64,000 bases of DNA from Leucobacter edaphi (GCF_016522535.1 NZ_JAEHOI010000007.1:141336-205335); one strand, 5' to 3'; counted from the first letter of the stretch, positions 36,309 to 46,577 are shown. Translations and numbers: made by a program. Notes: generated by a model from the sequence alone, not told the origin.

Positions 36309-39300
36309 ATGAATTTCGCTGTCCGGAAGAGTTCCCTGCGTGGGAAGCCGAGGCCCGATGCCTCGACGAAGCGCAGGGGCGGGATCTCGCTGACGATGGC
36401 CGCGCTCATGGTGCTCGGCCTCGTCGTCGCACCGACGGCCGCCGCCACCGCGGCGCCGGGAGACCTCGCCTCGGGCGTCGTCGTAGTCGACTCGAACAAG
36501 AACAACGCCATCGACTCGGGCGCCACTGGCTCCAATGACACACCGCTCGCGGGAGTCAAGGTCACCCTCAGGGGTACGAATCCTGACCACCCGGGATGGA
36601 CGGTCACGACCGACGCCCAGGGGCACTGGAGCTTCCCGGCGAACGTGGACCACTCGGCCTCGCCCGGGCCGTTCAAGGTGACCCTCGATGCCGCGGGCGT
36701 CAACGGCAACGCCTATCTGACGCCGACGACGCCGAGCCCCGGCGTCAACGATTTCACGCGCGTCTCCGGACAGCCGCAGCGCGCCGTCGCCGATGTCCCC
36801 GCGAACGCCAACGACCTCAAGCTCAACGCGCTCGTCTATCCGACCTGGTCCACCAACGTCATCGCGCTCGCCGATCCGGCCGGGTACGACGGCAAGGCAA
36901 TTTACACGGGCACCGCACCGTTCGACGGGAACGACACCGAGCCCGGTTTCGACCGTGGCGAAGGCAACAATCGCGTCAGGACCTCCGACGTGATCAACTA
37001 CAACTGGTCCGTCACCGCGAACGCCGAGCAGGACACGAAGTCGAACTTCACCAGCTGGTTCGAGCAGACGATCACGCTCGGGCCCGGCGCGATCGCGACT
37101 TTCGGTCAGATCCCCACGAGCTGCGACGCGGCGACCAGCACCATCACCGCCCTCCCCTCGGGCACCGTGCTGAAGCCCCGCGTCGATCCGCCGGCTGGCA
37201 CGACCTCGGTGGTCCTCAAGTGCAACCTCGGCCTCATGGGCTCCGACGTCGGCCAGAAGACGCTCGACTCGCAGGTGTTCGTCTCGGGCAGCTCGCAGAA
37301 CGGCGCAACCTTCACCACCTCGGTCCGCACCTACGGCGCGACGCCGGAGGGCGTGACGACCGCGCGGCCCGACGGCCCGCACCAGTTCGGCCCGTTCGAG
37401 ATTACGGCCGCCCCCCGGTACGACCTCGAGAAGCAGCGGCCGTGGGTGTGGCAGCTCGGCGAGAAGACGGTGAACGGCCAGAAGAAATTCGGCTGGGAGG
37501 TCGTGTACTCCGTGCAGATCAGCACGGATCGGAAAACGGGCGTCGAGGCCTTCAAGCAGCCGGTTACCTTCGAGGATTCGTTCTGGGCGACCAGCAACGA
37601 CGGCAAGGCGACGCTCCAGCCGGGCTTCGAGTGGGAGATGGTGTCGTGCGAACCCGACGTGGGGAACACGTCGGTCGGCCCTGGCGGGACCACGGTTTAC
37701 GGCAAGATCGGCGGTCCGGACACCTCGGGCAAGGGCAAGAGCGACGCGTCCAACTCCGTCGTCGACTCCGGGTCCTGCGCGTTCCAGCGCACGGGTGACC
37801 CCAAGACAGGCAAATACCTGATCACACTCAGTGGTATTGACACCTCGGGCGCGAGTTTCCCGACGAAGTCGAAGGAGGGCACGCAGCTTCCCGCGAACAA
37901 GTTCTACGTGGGCGCGTACGCCATCAAGATCTTCGTGCCCTTCGAGGCGGTCGACGCGATGGACGGCATCCCTGGCAACGCCACGGGCACGGCGAAGATC
38001 GGCAACCGGGTCGGCGACTTCGATCCGAATGGAATCTCCGGCGCGAGCAACTACGGATCGGGCTTCGAGCCCGGCTACTGCCAGCCCGGACCGGGATCCG
38101 ACCAGAACACCAAGTGCGCCAAGGTGCCGAACGGCAGCCAGAGCAACAACGTTGCGGCGCTCACGGACCTCACGATCAGCCCGGGCTCCTGGGGCAAGGT
38201 GCTCTCGAACCCGCGCGGAACCTACTGGTTCCGTAACGCTCCGCTCCCCGAATCGGCGAACACGCTGGGCGACGGCAGCGGCCAGGTCCAGCCGGGACAG
38301 ACCTTCGCCTCGTCGATCGCGACGAAGGCGCAGCTCGACATGAAGAACTTCGAGTCCTGCGACGTCTTCGACAACTCGATGATGAAGCTCGATCTGCTGA
38401 AGAACATCCCGGGCGATAACGACAACCCGAACTATCCGATCTGGAACTCCTCGTACTCGGCCGTGTCGCAGGTCGCTCCGGGACAGAGTGAGGTCGATCG
38501 CTCCAAGATGGAGGCGTTCCAGTCGAACTTCACCACGAAGTACGCGCACGTCGACCTCACGGGCGACTCGGCCAACACCGGTACTTTTGACGATCCGCAT
38601 AACCGCTGGAAGGGCGACTGGACGAAGCAGCGCGCTGCTGCGAGCGGCACCGGGATCGCCTGCGGGAACCCGAATGTCACCTGGTACGACTCGCCGGATC
38701 AGGTCCCGGGCGGCATCGACGCGGTCAACGCCGTGTGGCTGAAGGCGAAGCCGGGCTACGTGCAGCCGGCCTCCTCCCAGCTGATCTGGGTGCTCGGCCT
38801 GCAGCAGCGGGACACCTTCTTCGGCGGGCCGAACGACGGCAAGCAGATCCCCGAGCTCACGATCGCGGCGAACTTCGCGAACGTGCAGTCGGATTCCTTT
38901 GGGAAGTGGGTGCCAGAGAACGGTTTCATCCCCGGGGCTGGGAACACCTCGGGCCAGAACTGGGCCGACCGGAAGCCGTCGAACATGGGCGACCGCTGGT
39001 CGCTCGTCCGAGCGCAGATGGCGATCACGAAGCACACGATCAACGGCAAGGTCGACGGTGTCGACGCGACGGGCGCATCGAACGTCGGAGTAACGGGTTC
39101 GGCGAAGGCCGGCACCCCGGTGATCTGGCAGATCGATCCGACTCTGACGGCAACGAACCCGTCGCCGGCGCCGGTTCCGAACGTCGTCGTGACCGACACG
39201 CTGCCCAAGGGCGTCGAGTACGATGCGATCGCGACCGCAGCGATCGCCGGCAACCTGGCTCCCGGCACCGCGACCACCAACGCCGACGGAACCACGACGC

Positions 39301-42300
39301 TGACCTGGAATTTGGGCACGCGAACTCCGAACGAACCGGTCGGCCCGTTCAAGGTCGTCACGCGGATCGACCCGCTCCTGCCGAACAACACGAGCCTCGT
39401 GAACAAGACCGAGATTCGTGCGGATGGGGTCAGCTACAACAAGAGCTCGCACTTCGACGATCACACGGTCGTTGTCACGCAGCCCGGTTCGCTGCAACTG
39501 AAGAAGTCGGTCGATGCGCCGCTCGACGTGCAGGACAAGAATCAGGTCTACACGCTCCAGGTTCGGAACTTCGCCGAGACCCTGCGGGTGCAGGCCCCGA
39601 CGATCATCGACGTTATGCCGTACAACGGCGACGCGACGAACGACGCGCTCGTGAACCGCAACCCGGCCTCGAAGTACTCCGGAACGTCGAAGCTCAGCGG
39701 GGCGCCGCAGGCGTTCCTGTTCGACGGGGCCACCCCCGCCGAGGGGACGTTCTATTACACGACGATCGATCCGGCGAAGGTCCCGCAGGACCTGAACAAG
39801 GACACGGACCCGTCAATCTGGTCGACGACTTTCACGACCGATGCAACCGCGTGGAAGTTCGTCGCCAAGAACCCGCTCGAGCGCACCGCAGCGGGTGCGA
39901 CCTCGGGCCTTCAGATCAAGTTCACGATGAACCAGGATCAGAACGCCGCGGGCGACCTGTACGTCAACCGCTTCACCGCCTTCAGCGACACCTTCAAGGA
40001 CAACGGCACCTACCAGATGCTGACCTCCAACCAGGTGATGGTCCGCGTTCTCGGATACTCGATCGGTGATCTGATCTGGTTCGACGCGAACAACGACGGC
40101 AAGTTCACCCCGGGTGTCGACACCATGGCACCCGAGGGAGTCAAGGTCGAGGTCTACGACAACGCGACCGGAAAGATCGTCAAGGGCGGCAACGTCACGA
40201 CGAACAAGGACGGCCGCTGGGTGGTCAACGATCTGCCCGAGGGCAGCTATTACGCCGTGATCCCGGCCTCGGAGCTCGCTCCGGGTGGTCCGCTCGCCGG
40301 CTACGTCGCGCAGACGGTGGGCTATCAGGCCGATCCGAACAACAACGTGAACGAGGCCGGTGACCACAATGGCGCAGCCCAGAGCGACGGCTCGATCAAG
40401 ACCGGAGCGCTTACGCTGAAGGCCCTGGTCAACGGCGACAAGATCAACGGCCAGGCGCCGCTGAACGACAACACGGGCAACATGCCCGTGACGCCGGGCA
40501 CGACCGACGACTTCACGAACTTCACGCTGGACATGGCGCTCAAGGCGCCCCCGGGGTACAAGTTCACGAAGACCGCTGATCCGGTCTCGGGCACCGCCGT
40601 TCAGGCCGGTTCGACCATCACGTACACCGTGACCGGTGAGAACACGGGCAAGACGCCGCTCGATGTGGTCATCAACGATGACCTCACGAAGGTGCTCGAG
40701 TTCGCGACGCTCACCGACGGCCCCACGGCGACGATCGACGGCGCAGCTGCGAATCCCGCCGCGGAGCTGAGCGGCACCGCGCTCTCCTGGAAGGGTGCGC
40801 TGAAGCCCGGACAGAAGGTCACGGTCGTCTACACGGTGACGGTGAACACGGGCCATGAGGGCGAGACCGTGAATAACCACGCCTCGTCCACCGCGACCCC
40901 GCCGTACGATCCGCCCATCACGCCTCCGGACGTGGTGACCGAGCACCCGATCCCCGGGTACGACTTCACCAAGACCGCGGATCCCCAGTCGGGCACCGCC
41001 GTCCAGCCGGGCGACACGATCACCTACACGCTGACGGGGACGAACACGGGCGCTACTGTGCTCGACCCGGTCAACATCACGGATGACCTGTCGAAGGTGC
41101 TGAACCATGCCGATCTGGTCGGTCAGCCGACCATCTCGGTCACGGGTGGCCTCGTGGTTCCGGTTCCGGATCCCGCGCTGAACGGAACGACGCTGAACTG
41201 GACCGGCAAACTCGATCCGAAGCAGACGGTCACCATCAGCTACACGGTGAAGGTGAAGTCCGATGCCTGGGGCGTTCTCCTCGAGAACCACGCCTCGTCG
41301 GACGCGACGCCGCCGCTGCTGCCGCCGATCACGCCCCCGGATGTGACGACGGAGCACCCGACGCCGAAGTACGAGTTCGCCAAAACCGCCGATCCCGCGA
41401 CGGGAACCGCTGTCCAGCCGGGTGACACGATCACCTACACGCTGACGGGGACCAACTCGGGCAAGACGGATCTCGACCCGGTCGTCATTCACGACGACCT
41501 GTCGAAGGTGCTGGACAACGCCACGATCACGACGGCTCCGGCCGCCACGATCAACGGCGCACCCGCGACGGATCCCATCCAGTCGGGCACGAGCCTCGAC
41601 TGGAACGGCGCCCTCAAGCCGGGCGAGACGGTGACGATCACCTACACGGTGACGCTGAACGATGACGCGTGGGGCGTGCTCCTCGAGAACCACGCGTCCT
41701 CCTCCGCGACGCCGCCGACCGGTCCGCCCATCACGCCCCCGGACGTGAAGACCGAGCATCCGACCCCGAAGTACGAGTTCACGAAGACCTCGGACCCGAA
41801 GTCGGGCACGGCGGTCCAGCCGAACGACACGATCACCTACACCCTCACGGGGAAGAACTCGGGCAAGACCGTGCTCGATCCCGTGAACATCACGGATGAT
41901 CTGTCGAAGGTGCTGAACAACGCAGCGATTCAGGGCGACCCGACGGTCGCCATCGTGAACGCAGCTGACGGATCACCCGCCGCGGCGACCCCGCTGCCGG
42001 TGAACCTGAACGGCACCGACCTCAGCTGGAGCGGCACGCTCGAGCCGGGTCAGAACGTGGTGATCACGTACACGGTGAAGTTGAACGAAGACGCATGGGG
42101 TGTTCTCCTGAACAACCACGCCTCCTCGACGGCCACGCCGCCGACCGGTCCGCCCATCACCCCGCCGGAGGTCACAACCGAGCATCCGACGCCGAAGTAC
42201 GAGTTCGCGAAGACCTCGGACCCGAAGTCGGGCACGGCCGTGAACCCGGGCCAGACGATCACCTACACGCTGACCGGCACCAACTCCGGGAAGACGGATC

Positions 42301-43547
42301 TCGATCCGGTCGTCATCAACGATGACCTGTCGAAGGTGCTGAACAACGCCGAACTGACGACCGCCCCCGAGGCGACCATCGCCGGTGAGAGCAACGTTCC
42401 GGCGCCCGAGGTGAACGGTACGGACGTGAGGTGGACCGGCTCGCTGAAGCCGGGCCAGGAGGTCAAGATCACGTACACGGTCACCCTGAACAAGGACGCC
42501 ACCGGCGTGATCGTGAACAACCACGCCTCGTCGACGGCAACGCCGCCGACCGGCCCGCCCATCACCCCGCCCGAGGTTGAGACCTGGCACCCGACCCCCG
42601 GTTACACGTTCACGAAGAACGCGAACCCGGTCACGGGCTCGGCGGTTCAGGCCGGCGATCTGATCACGTACACGCTGACCGGCGTGAACTCGGGTCAGAC
42701 GGTGCTCGATCCGGTGACCGTCTCGGACGACATGTCCGGCGTCCTCGAGTTCGCCACGATGGAGCAGGCTCCGACCGCGAAGATCATCTCGGAGACGGGT
42801 GTGACCCCGGCCACGGCACCTGACGTGAACGGGACCAACCTCTCCTGGAATGGTTCGCTGCAGAAGGGCGAGCGCGTCGAGATCACCTACACCGTTCAGG
42901 TGAAGGCCGGTTTCGAGGGCAAGACGCTCCACAACCGGGCGAAGTCGGAAGCGACCCCGCCGGAGCTGCCGCCGATCACGCCACCCGAGGTCGTGACCGA
43001 GCACCCGATCCCCGGGTTCACGGTGACGAAGTCGAGCGATCCGAAGTCGGGTTCCACGGTGAAGCCGGGCTCGACGGTGACGTACACGGTGACGGGGTCG
43101 AACACCGGCGCGACCGTCCTCGACCCGGTCAACCTGACGGATGACCTGTCGAAGGTGCTCAACCACGCGAAGATGTCCGACGCGGCCTCGGCCGTGATCG
43201 TCGGCGAGGACGGCGGCCACACGAAGGCCACCGCTCCGAAGCTGTCGGGCACGACCCTCACATGGGACGGCAAGCTCGCCATCGGTGAGCGCGTCGAGCT
43301 GAGCTACACGGTCAGGATCAACGATGACGCCACGGGCGTGAAGATCCGCAACGTCGTGACGGGCACGGCAACGCCTCCGGGCCTGCCGCCCATCGCGCCG
43401 CCGCCTGCGGAGACCACGCACCAGACGGCTTCGGGCCTCGAGGTCACGGGTGGCGAGAGCCTCTGGGGCGTCGCCGGAATCGGCGCGCTGCTCCTCGCCG
43501 CCGGTGGAGTCCTGATGATCCGCCGCCGCAAGCAGCAGAGGGCCTAA
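36309..43547 (+). CDS. Giant wall-anchored surface protein with SdrD-type and seven DUF11-like repeats
   Basis: The 2412-aa precursor begins with a signal peptide (MTMAALMVLGLVVAPTAAATAAPG, cleavage near residue 55). An SdrD_B-like domain follows (residues 57-120, VVVVDSNKNNAIDSG). The central ~1100 residues contain no recognised enzyme domain. A second SdrD_B-like domain (about 1250-1330, LIWFDANNDGKFTPG) precedes seven tandem 134-142-residue repeats (starts at about 1416, 1550, 1687, 1821, 1963, 2098, 2236). Each repeat has a core of Y(T/E)FxKTxDPxSGTAVxPG, ITYTLTG and NHASSTATPP. DUF11-like repeats often carry isopeptide bonds and form stalks. The C-terminus has a degenerate sorting motif LEVTGG near 2377, a hydrophobic helix and RRRKQQRA. 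It is probably an adhesin or S-layer-like stalk. Confidence 0.88.
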   Translation: MNFAVRKSSLRGKPRPDASTKRRGGISLTMAALMVLGLVVAPTAAATAAPGDLASGVVVVDSNKNNAIDSGATGSNDTPLAGVKVTLRGTNPDHPGWTVTTDAQGHWSFPANVDHSASPGPFKVTLDAAGVNGNAYLTPTTPSPGVNDFTRVSGQPQRAVADVPANANDLKLNALVYPTWSTNVIALADPAGYDGKAIYTGTAPFDGNDTEPGFDRGEGNNRVRTSDVINYNWSVTANAEQDTKSNFTSWFEQTITLGPGAIATFGQIPTSCDAATSTITALPSGTVLKPRVDPPAGTTSVVLKCNLGLMGSDVGQKTLDSQVFVSGSSQNGATFTTSVRTYGATPEGVTTARPDGPHQFGPFEITAAPRYDLEKQRPWVWQLGEKTVNGQKKFGWEVVYSVQISTDRKTGVEAFKQPVTFEDSFWATSNDGKATLQPGFEWEMVSCEPDVGNTSVGPGGTTVYGKIGGPDTSGKGKSDASNSVVDSGSCAFQRTGDPKTGKYLITLSGIDTSGASFPTKSKEGTQLPANKFYVGAYAIKIFVPFEAVDAMDGIPGNATGTAKIGNRVGDFDPNGISGASNYGSGFEPGYCQPGPGSDQNTKCAKVPNGSQSNNVAALTDLTISPGSWGKVLSNPRGTYWFRNAPLPESANTLGDGSGQVQPGQTFASSIATKAQLDMKNFESCDVFDNSMMKLDLLKNIPGDNDNPNYPIWNSSYSAVSQVAPGQSEVDRSKMEAFQSNFTTKYAHVDLTGDSANTGTFDDPHNRWKGDWTKQRAAASGTGIACGNPNVTWYDSPDQVPGGIDAVNAVWLKAKPGYVQPASSQLIWVLGLQQRDTFFGGPNDGKQIPELTIAANFANVQSDSFGKWVPENGFIPGAGNTSGQNWADRKPSNMGDRWSLVRAQMAITKHTINGKVDGVDATGASNVGVTGSAKAGTPVIWQIDPTLTATNPSPAPVPNVVVTDTLPKGVEYDAIATAAIAGNLAPGTATTNADGTTTLTWNLGTRTPNEPVGPFKVVTRIDPLLPNNTSLVNKTEIRADGVSYNKSSHFDDHTVVVTQPGSLQLKKSVDAPLDVQDKNQVYTLQVRNFAETLRVQAPTIIDVMPYNGDATNDALVNRNPASKYSGTSKLSGAPQAFLFDGATPAEGTFYYTTIDPAKVPQDLNKDTDPSIWSTTFTTDATAWKFVAKNPLERTAAGATSGLQIKFTMNQDQNAAGDLYVNRFTAFSDTFKDNGTYQMLTSNQVMVRVLGYSIGDLIWFDANNDGKFTPGVDTMAPEGVKVEVYDNATGKIVKGGNVTTNKDGRWVVNDLPEGSYYAVIPASELAPGGPLAGYVAQTVGYQADPNNNVNEAGDHNGAAQSDGSIKTGALTLKALVNGDKINGQAPLNDNTGNMPVTPGTTDDFTNFTLDMALKAPPGYKFTKTADPVSGTAVQAGSTITYTVTGENTGKTPLDVVINDDLTKVLEFATLTDGPTATIDGAAANPAAELSGTALSWKGALKPGQKVTVVYTVTVNTGHEGETVNNHASSTATPPYDPPITPPDVVTEHPIPGYDFTKTADPQSGTAVQPGDTITYTLTGTNTGATVLDPVNITDDLSKVLNHADLVGQPTISVTGGLVVPVPDPALNGTTLNWTGKLDPKQTVTISYTVKVKSDAWGVLLENHASSDATPPLLPPITPPDVTTEHPTPKYEFAKTADPATGTAVQPGDTITYTLTGTNSGKTDLDPVVIHDDLSKVLDNATITTAPAATINGAPATDPIQSGTSLDWNGALKPGETVTITYTVTLNDDAWGVLLENHASSSATPPTGPPITPPDVKTEHPTPKYEFTKTSDPKSGTAVQPNDTITYTLTGKNSGKTVLDPVNITDDLSKVLNNAAIQGDPTVAIVNAADGSPAAATPLPVNLNGTDLSWSGTLEPGQNVVITYTVKLNEDAWGVLLNNHASSTATPPTGPPITPPEVTTEHPTPKYEFAKTSDPKSGTAVNPGQTITYTLTGTNSGKTDLDPVVINDDLSKVLNNAELTTAPEATIAGESNVPAPEVNGTDVRWTGSLKPGQEVKITYTVTLNKDATGVIVNNHASSTATPPTGPPITPPEVETWHPTPGYTFTKNANPVTGSAVQAGDLITYTLTGVNSGQTVLDPVTVSDDMSGVLEFATMEQAPTAKIISETGVTPATAPDVNGTNLSWNGSLQKGERVEITYTVQVKAGFEGKTLHNRAKSEATPPELPPITPPEVVTEHPIPGFTVTKSSDPKSGSTVKPGSTVTYTVTGSNTGATVLDPVNLTDDLSKVLNHAKMSDAASAVIVGEDGGHTKATAPKLSGTTLTWDGKLAIGERVELSYTVRINDDATGVKIRNVVTGTATPPGLPPIAPPPAETTHQTASGLEVTGGESLWGVAGIGALLLAAGGVLMIRRRKQQRA
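40554..43433 (+). repeat. Seven in-frame tandem repeats of about 402-426 bases
   Basis: Repeat starts at the DNA level are 40554, 40956, 41367, 41769, 42195, 42600 and 43014. Repeats 2-5 are most alike in protein sequence, which points to expansion by unequal recombination and possibly variable copy number between strains. Confidence 0.9.
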
Positions 43548-43591
43548 CCCCGAGGTGGTCGCCCGGAAACGGGCGGCCGCCGCGGTACCCA

Positions 43592-43633
43592 GATCAGGGG
43601 GTGCACTCGGGAAGCCGAGGGCACCCCCTGATC
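43592..43633 (+). terminator. Terminator of the giant surface protein gene
   Basis: GATCAGGGGGTGC (43592-43604) pairs perfectly with GCACCCCCTGATC (43621-43633), and an inner CTCGG/CCGAG helix extends it. It lies 45 bases after the stop codon. Confidence 0.85.
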
Positions 43634-43819
43634 ATGTTCCCGGGGCAATTGGCCAGCGGACCCCCACCCGAATCAGACCCGCGCGGCGCGCGGCACGCGG
43701 CTGCGGGTGCGGTGTGCGGGGACGGTGCGGAGCGATTCTGCGAGACCCGGGTGTGCTGGCTGAGGGCCCACTGAGGCGCTCCCAGGGGTGCGCGGTCGGT
43801 GACGCACCGCGCGAAGGCT

Positions 43820-44485
43820 TCAGTTCAGCCGGATCGACTCGATCAGCTCGGTCAGCGCCGGCCGGTATGTCGCGAGGTCGCGCTGAAGCTTCTTCGCTTG
43901 CGCGCTGTCCAGTCGTGTTTCCACGTGGACGCCCCTTCGGCCGTCGCCCACCGTGGCGCTGATGCGATCGTCAGTGTCGCGATGCGAGACCGAGAGGCGA
44001 GACGCGAGCTTCTCGGTGTGCACCTTTCCCCCGCCAGTGGAACCGTCGGTGTCAAGCGGCTGGCTGCCGTTGCGCTCGGGGGTGAGGGTGACGGTGATTC
44101 CGCGATCAGGGGAAACGAGTTCGACGACGTCGCTGCCATCGCCGATGACTGACCATTCCTTCGCGGGGACGACGGTCGCGAACGGCTGGGACCCGACGGT
44201 TGCGGGCTTCACCCCATCCGCGATCGTCGTCGGGCGGAAGAAGAAGAGGAAGTACGCGGCAACGAAAATGCCGATCGAGAGTGCGGCGCCCGTTGCGATG
44301 AGGATGAGCCAGGTGCGTTTCGGGGAGTCCGTTGGCGACTCAGCCCGGGGCTCATGAGGACGGGGCCCTTGCGGAGCCTGCACGGGCTCACCCGAGGATT
44401 TCGCGCCCGCTGCTCCGCGTCGTATCCCCGATCCAGGCACGGCGTCGAGCGCCGACCGGCTCGTCGCTTTCCGGCTTCGCTTCAT
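43820..44485 (-). CDS. Hypothetical single-pass membrane protein
   Basis: This 221-aa protein has a charged, Pro-rich cytoplasmic N-terminus (~75 residues), one membrane helix (WLILIATGAALSIGIFVAAY, near residues 77-100) and an extracellular domain with no family I recognise. The ATG at 44485 overlaps the stop of the upstream polysaccharide deacetylase (ATGA at 44485-44482), so the two proteins are co-translated and probably act together at the cell surface. The open frame continues further upstream, but that part lies inside the deacetylase gene and encodes nothing. Confidence 0.75.
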   Translation of the reverse strand: MKRSRKATSRSALDAVPGSGIRRGAAGAKSSGEPVQAPQGPRPHEPRAESPTDSPKRTWLILIATGAALSIGIFVAAYFLFFFRPTTIADGVKPATVGSQPFATVVPAKEWSVIGDGSDVVELVSPDRGITVTLTPERNGSQPLDTDGSTGGGKVHTEKLASRLSVSHRDTDDRISATVGDGRRGVHVETRLDSAQAKKLQRDLATYRPALTELIESIRLN

Positions 44486-46143
44486 CGTCCCGTCACCCGT
44501 CCGAAGGGAATGTTGCCGCCGAAGAGCTGGCTCACGGTGACGGGGGTGAAGCCGCGATCGCGGAGGCCGTCGATCACACGGCCAGCCGTGGTGACGGAGT
44601 CCGGATGGGTGTCGTGGAACAGAATGATCCCTCCCGGCGCGACGGGGGTGACGCAGCGATCCAGGAGGGCGTCTGGGCCGGGGTTCCGCCAGTCGTTCGT
44701 GTCGATGCTCCACAGGATCGCCGGCCACCCGATCGCCTCGAGGGCGGGACCGTTGATCGCGCCGTACGGTGGGCGGTAGATGTTGACGGGCTGGCCGGAG
44801 ATCTCGCTCAGAGCCGCCCCGGCATTCTTGACCTGAGCAGCGGCGTTGGCCGGGCTGATCGTCGTGAGATCCGGATGCGTCATCGTGTGGCTCCCGATCT
44901 CATTGCCCTCCTTGGCCGCGCGACGCACCAGGTCAGGCGCGCCTTTCGCCGCGTTTCCGAGCATGAAGAAGGTCGCGACTGCGCGCTTGTCGCGGAGCGT
45001 GTCGAGGAGCTGCCCCGTGTGCGCGGAGGGGCCGTCGTCGTAGGTGAGGGCGACACAGGGGACCAGCGCACAATCGACCGGGGTCTGCCAGGGCGCTTCC
45101 TTGAATCCCTCGAAGGGCTGATTCTCGGCCGCGATGCGATCCTTCACCGATTGAGCGGCCCACTCGGTTGCGACCTGTGCTGGCACCCGGACGACGGTGT
45201 CGACCGAGGTTGCCGCGGAGCCGAGCGCGCGAAGCTCGGGCGCGACGAGGCCCGCGGGGAGCGAGACGGTGAACCCCCCATCCGCCGCGGGCGCGGCGGA
45301 ACGCAGCGCTTTCGCGGCGAGATCGAGCTGGGCGCGGTCCGGATCGGCGATCCCGGCGAGAGAGAGACTCCCGAGGCGATCGCGCAGGAGGCTCACGGCG
45401 TCCCGCCAGAGCGCGGCAGGGGCGGAGTCCTGCCAGCGCGAGGCATCGTCCGTGACCTCGCCCGTGCGCACATTGGCGTACAGGCTCACGGTGCGATCAC
45501 TCGAGATCTTCGCGGTCGGCCCGGCGGCGCCCGGCTTCGCCGGGGTCGCCTCGCCCGTGACCGTGCGGAATCGAACCCCGACATACGGGCCGAACGCGCC
45601 GATTAGGCTGCAGGTGATCGTGGTCCCCGTCCCACCGAACGGCCCCGTCTCGGGGCGGAGCAGCAGGTCGGCAGCGTTCAACTCCGTCGATCCGGCGATG
45701 CAGTCTCGACCGCCGAGACCGGCGCCCGCAGGGAACGCCTGCGGGGCGTATGGCTTGCCGGTGGCTTTGATCGCTCCCCACAGCAGTTCGTTCACGCGTT
45801 CGTTGAACTTCGGTACCCCGGGCAGGAGCGCGTAGCGGGCTTGCAGATGGAGTGAGTCGTTGCGGAGCCTGCCGCCCACGAGTCCGAGCTGCGAGGGATT
45901 CATGGAGGCGCTGGCGTGCGCAGTGCTGCCCGGCGCGACCTGCCCCGCGGCCTCCGGGTTCGCGCCGCCGGCCTTCGTGCCGTCCGTTCCTTGCCCGTCG
46001 GGGAGCAGCGTGACCCCCTCGGCTGCCGCGGCGGCGGGCGGCTTCCAGGCCGTGTCCGCCTCTTGCGCGCAGCCGGCGGTGCTGAGGATCAGTGCTGATG
46101 CGATGAGCAGAACAATGCCGCGTCGCCGCAGAACTGCCGTCAT
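44482..46143 (-). CDS. Lipoprotein polysaccharide deacetylase (NodB domain)
   Basis: This is a 553-aa lipoprotein with lipobox LSTAGC (Cys near residue 25) and an N-terminal ~320-residue domain of unknown family. The C-terminal NodB domain starts at about residue 360. The active-site motifs are intact: ALTYDDGPSAHTG (TxDDG), EIGSHTMTHPD (HxxxH), IYRPPYGAIN (RPPYG), WSIDTNDW and IILFHDTH. It probably removes acetyl groups from peptidoglycan or another wall glycan outside the membrane. The ATG at 46143 is used; the in-frame TTG before it is less likely. It is translationally coupled to the small membrane protein gene that follows. Confidence 0.9.
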   Translation of the reverse strand: MTAVLRRRGIVLLIASALILSTAGCAQEADTAWKPPAAAAAEGVTLLPDGQGTDGTKAGGANPEAAGQVAPGSTAHASASMNPSQLGLVGGRLRNDSLHLQARYALLPGVPKFNERVNELLWGAIKATGKPYAPQAFPAGAGLGGRDCIAGSTELNAADLLLRPETGPFGGTGTTITCSLIGAFGPYVGVRFRTVTGEATPAKPGAAGPTAKISSDRTVSLYANVRTGEVTDDASRWQDSAPAALWRDAVSLLRDRLGSLSLAGIADPDRAQLDLAAKALRSAAPAADGGFTVSLPAGLVAPELRALGSAATSVDTVVRVPAQVATEWAAQSVKDRIAAENQPFEGFKEAPWQTPVDCALVPCVALTYDDGPSAHTGQLLDTLRDKRAVATFFMLGNAAKGAPDLVRRAAKEGNEIGSHTMTHPDLTTISPANAAAQVKNAGAALSEISGQPVNIYRPPYGAINGPALEAIGWPAILWSIDTNDWRNPGPDALLDRCVTPVAPGGIILFHDTHPDSVTTAGRVIDGLRDRGFTPVTVSQLFGGNIPFGRVTGR

Positions 46144-46577
46144 CAAACACCTCCGTCGGTGCCGCAGACAGGAGCGCCGCGACCGGGCGAGAAACTTCGC
46201 GCACCGTATCGGTGCACGGCGATCTTGACCGCAAAAGCTTCAAGCGAACTGCGCGTACTGAAAGTGCTTCGAGCTCGGTGACGGGCAGCGGAGCGCGCCG
46301 ACGCGCTGCGCTGTGGCCGTCGTCATTCAGGCATTGCCCCCGCCATCAGGATCGTTTGCGCGAGACGACCGGCCGCGCTTCGGAGGACGTGCTCGGCGAG
46401 CGCTGGGGCGTACACCGCGCAGGCAATTTCGGGCCTGTGCGGAGCCCTGGCGTGTCTGCGGCGCGTGGCCCGCGCACTCCGATCCGGAAGCGCCGGTCCG
46501 AAAGTGACTATCGTGGGTTTCACGCGAAGAGGATCGGAACTGCTTCCGGTTCAGAAGCACACCGGGAAGGCACACCA
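46144..46577. other. 434-base divergent intergenic region
   Basis: It lies between the deacetylase (minus) and the CodA-like gene (plus). Open frames run through it, but no start, homology or codon pattern supports a gene. It must contain both promoters. The only feature seen is TTGACC at 46225-46230, without a matching -10. Confidence 0.5.

Noticed and set aside
35943..39497. 1184-codon open frame on the minus strand opposite the giant surface protein
   Set aside because: It is the high-GC mirror of the real gene: Arg/Val/Asp/Gly-rich low-complexity protein with no domain. The plus-strand frame has a signal peptide, repeats and a sorting signal.
39813..43421. Two long minus-strand frames (648 and 482 codons) opposite the DUF11-like repeats
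   Set aside because: Their repeats are only the complement of the coding repeats, and codon use and composition are those of shadow frames.
40554..43433. CRISPR-like periodicity
   Set aside because: The 400-base in-frame repeats encode protein modules. There are no short direct repeats with unique spacers, and no cas genes.
44486..44728. 81-codon extension of the small membrane protein
   Set aside because: It is entirely inside the deacetylase gene in another frame, and the ATGA overlap at 44485 explains the start.
46212..46577. 122-codon upstream extension of the CodA-like gene
   Set aside because: There is no similarity to the family, and a good GGAAGG ribosome site precedes the ATG at 46578.
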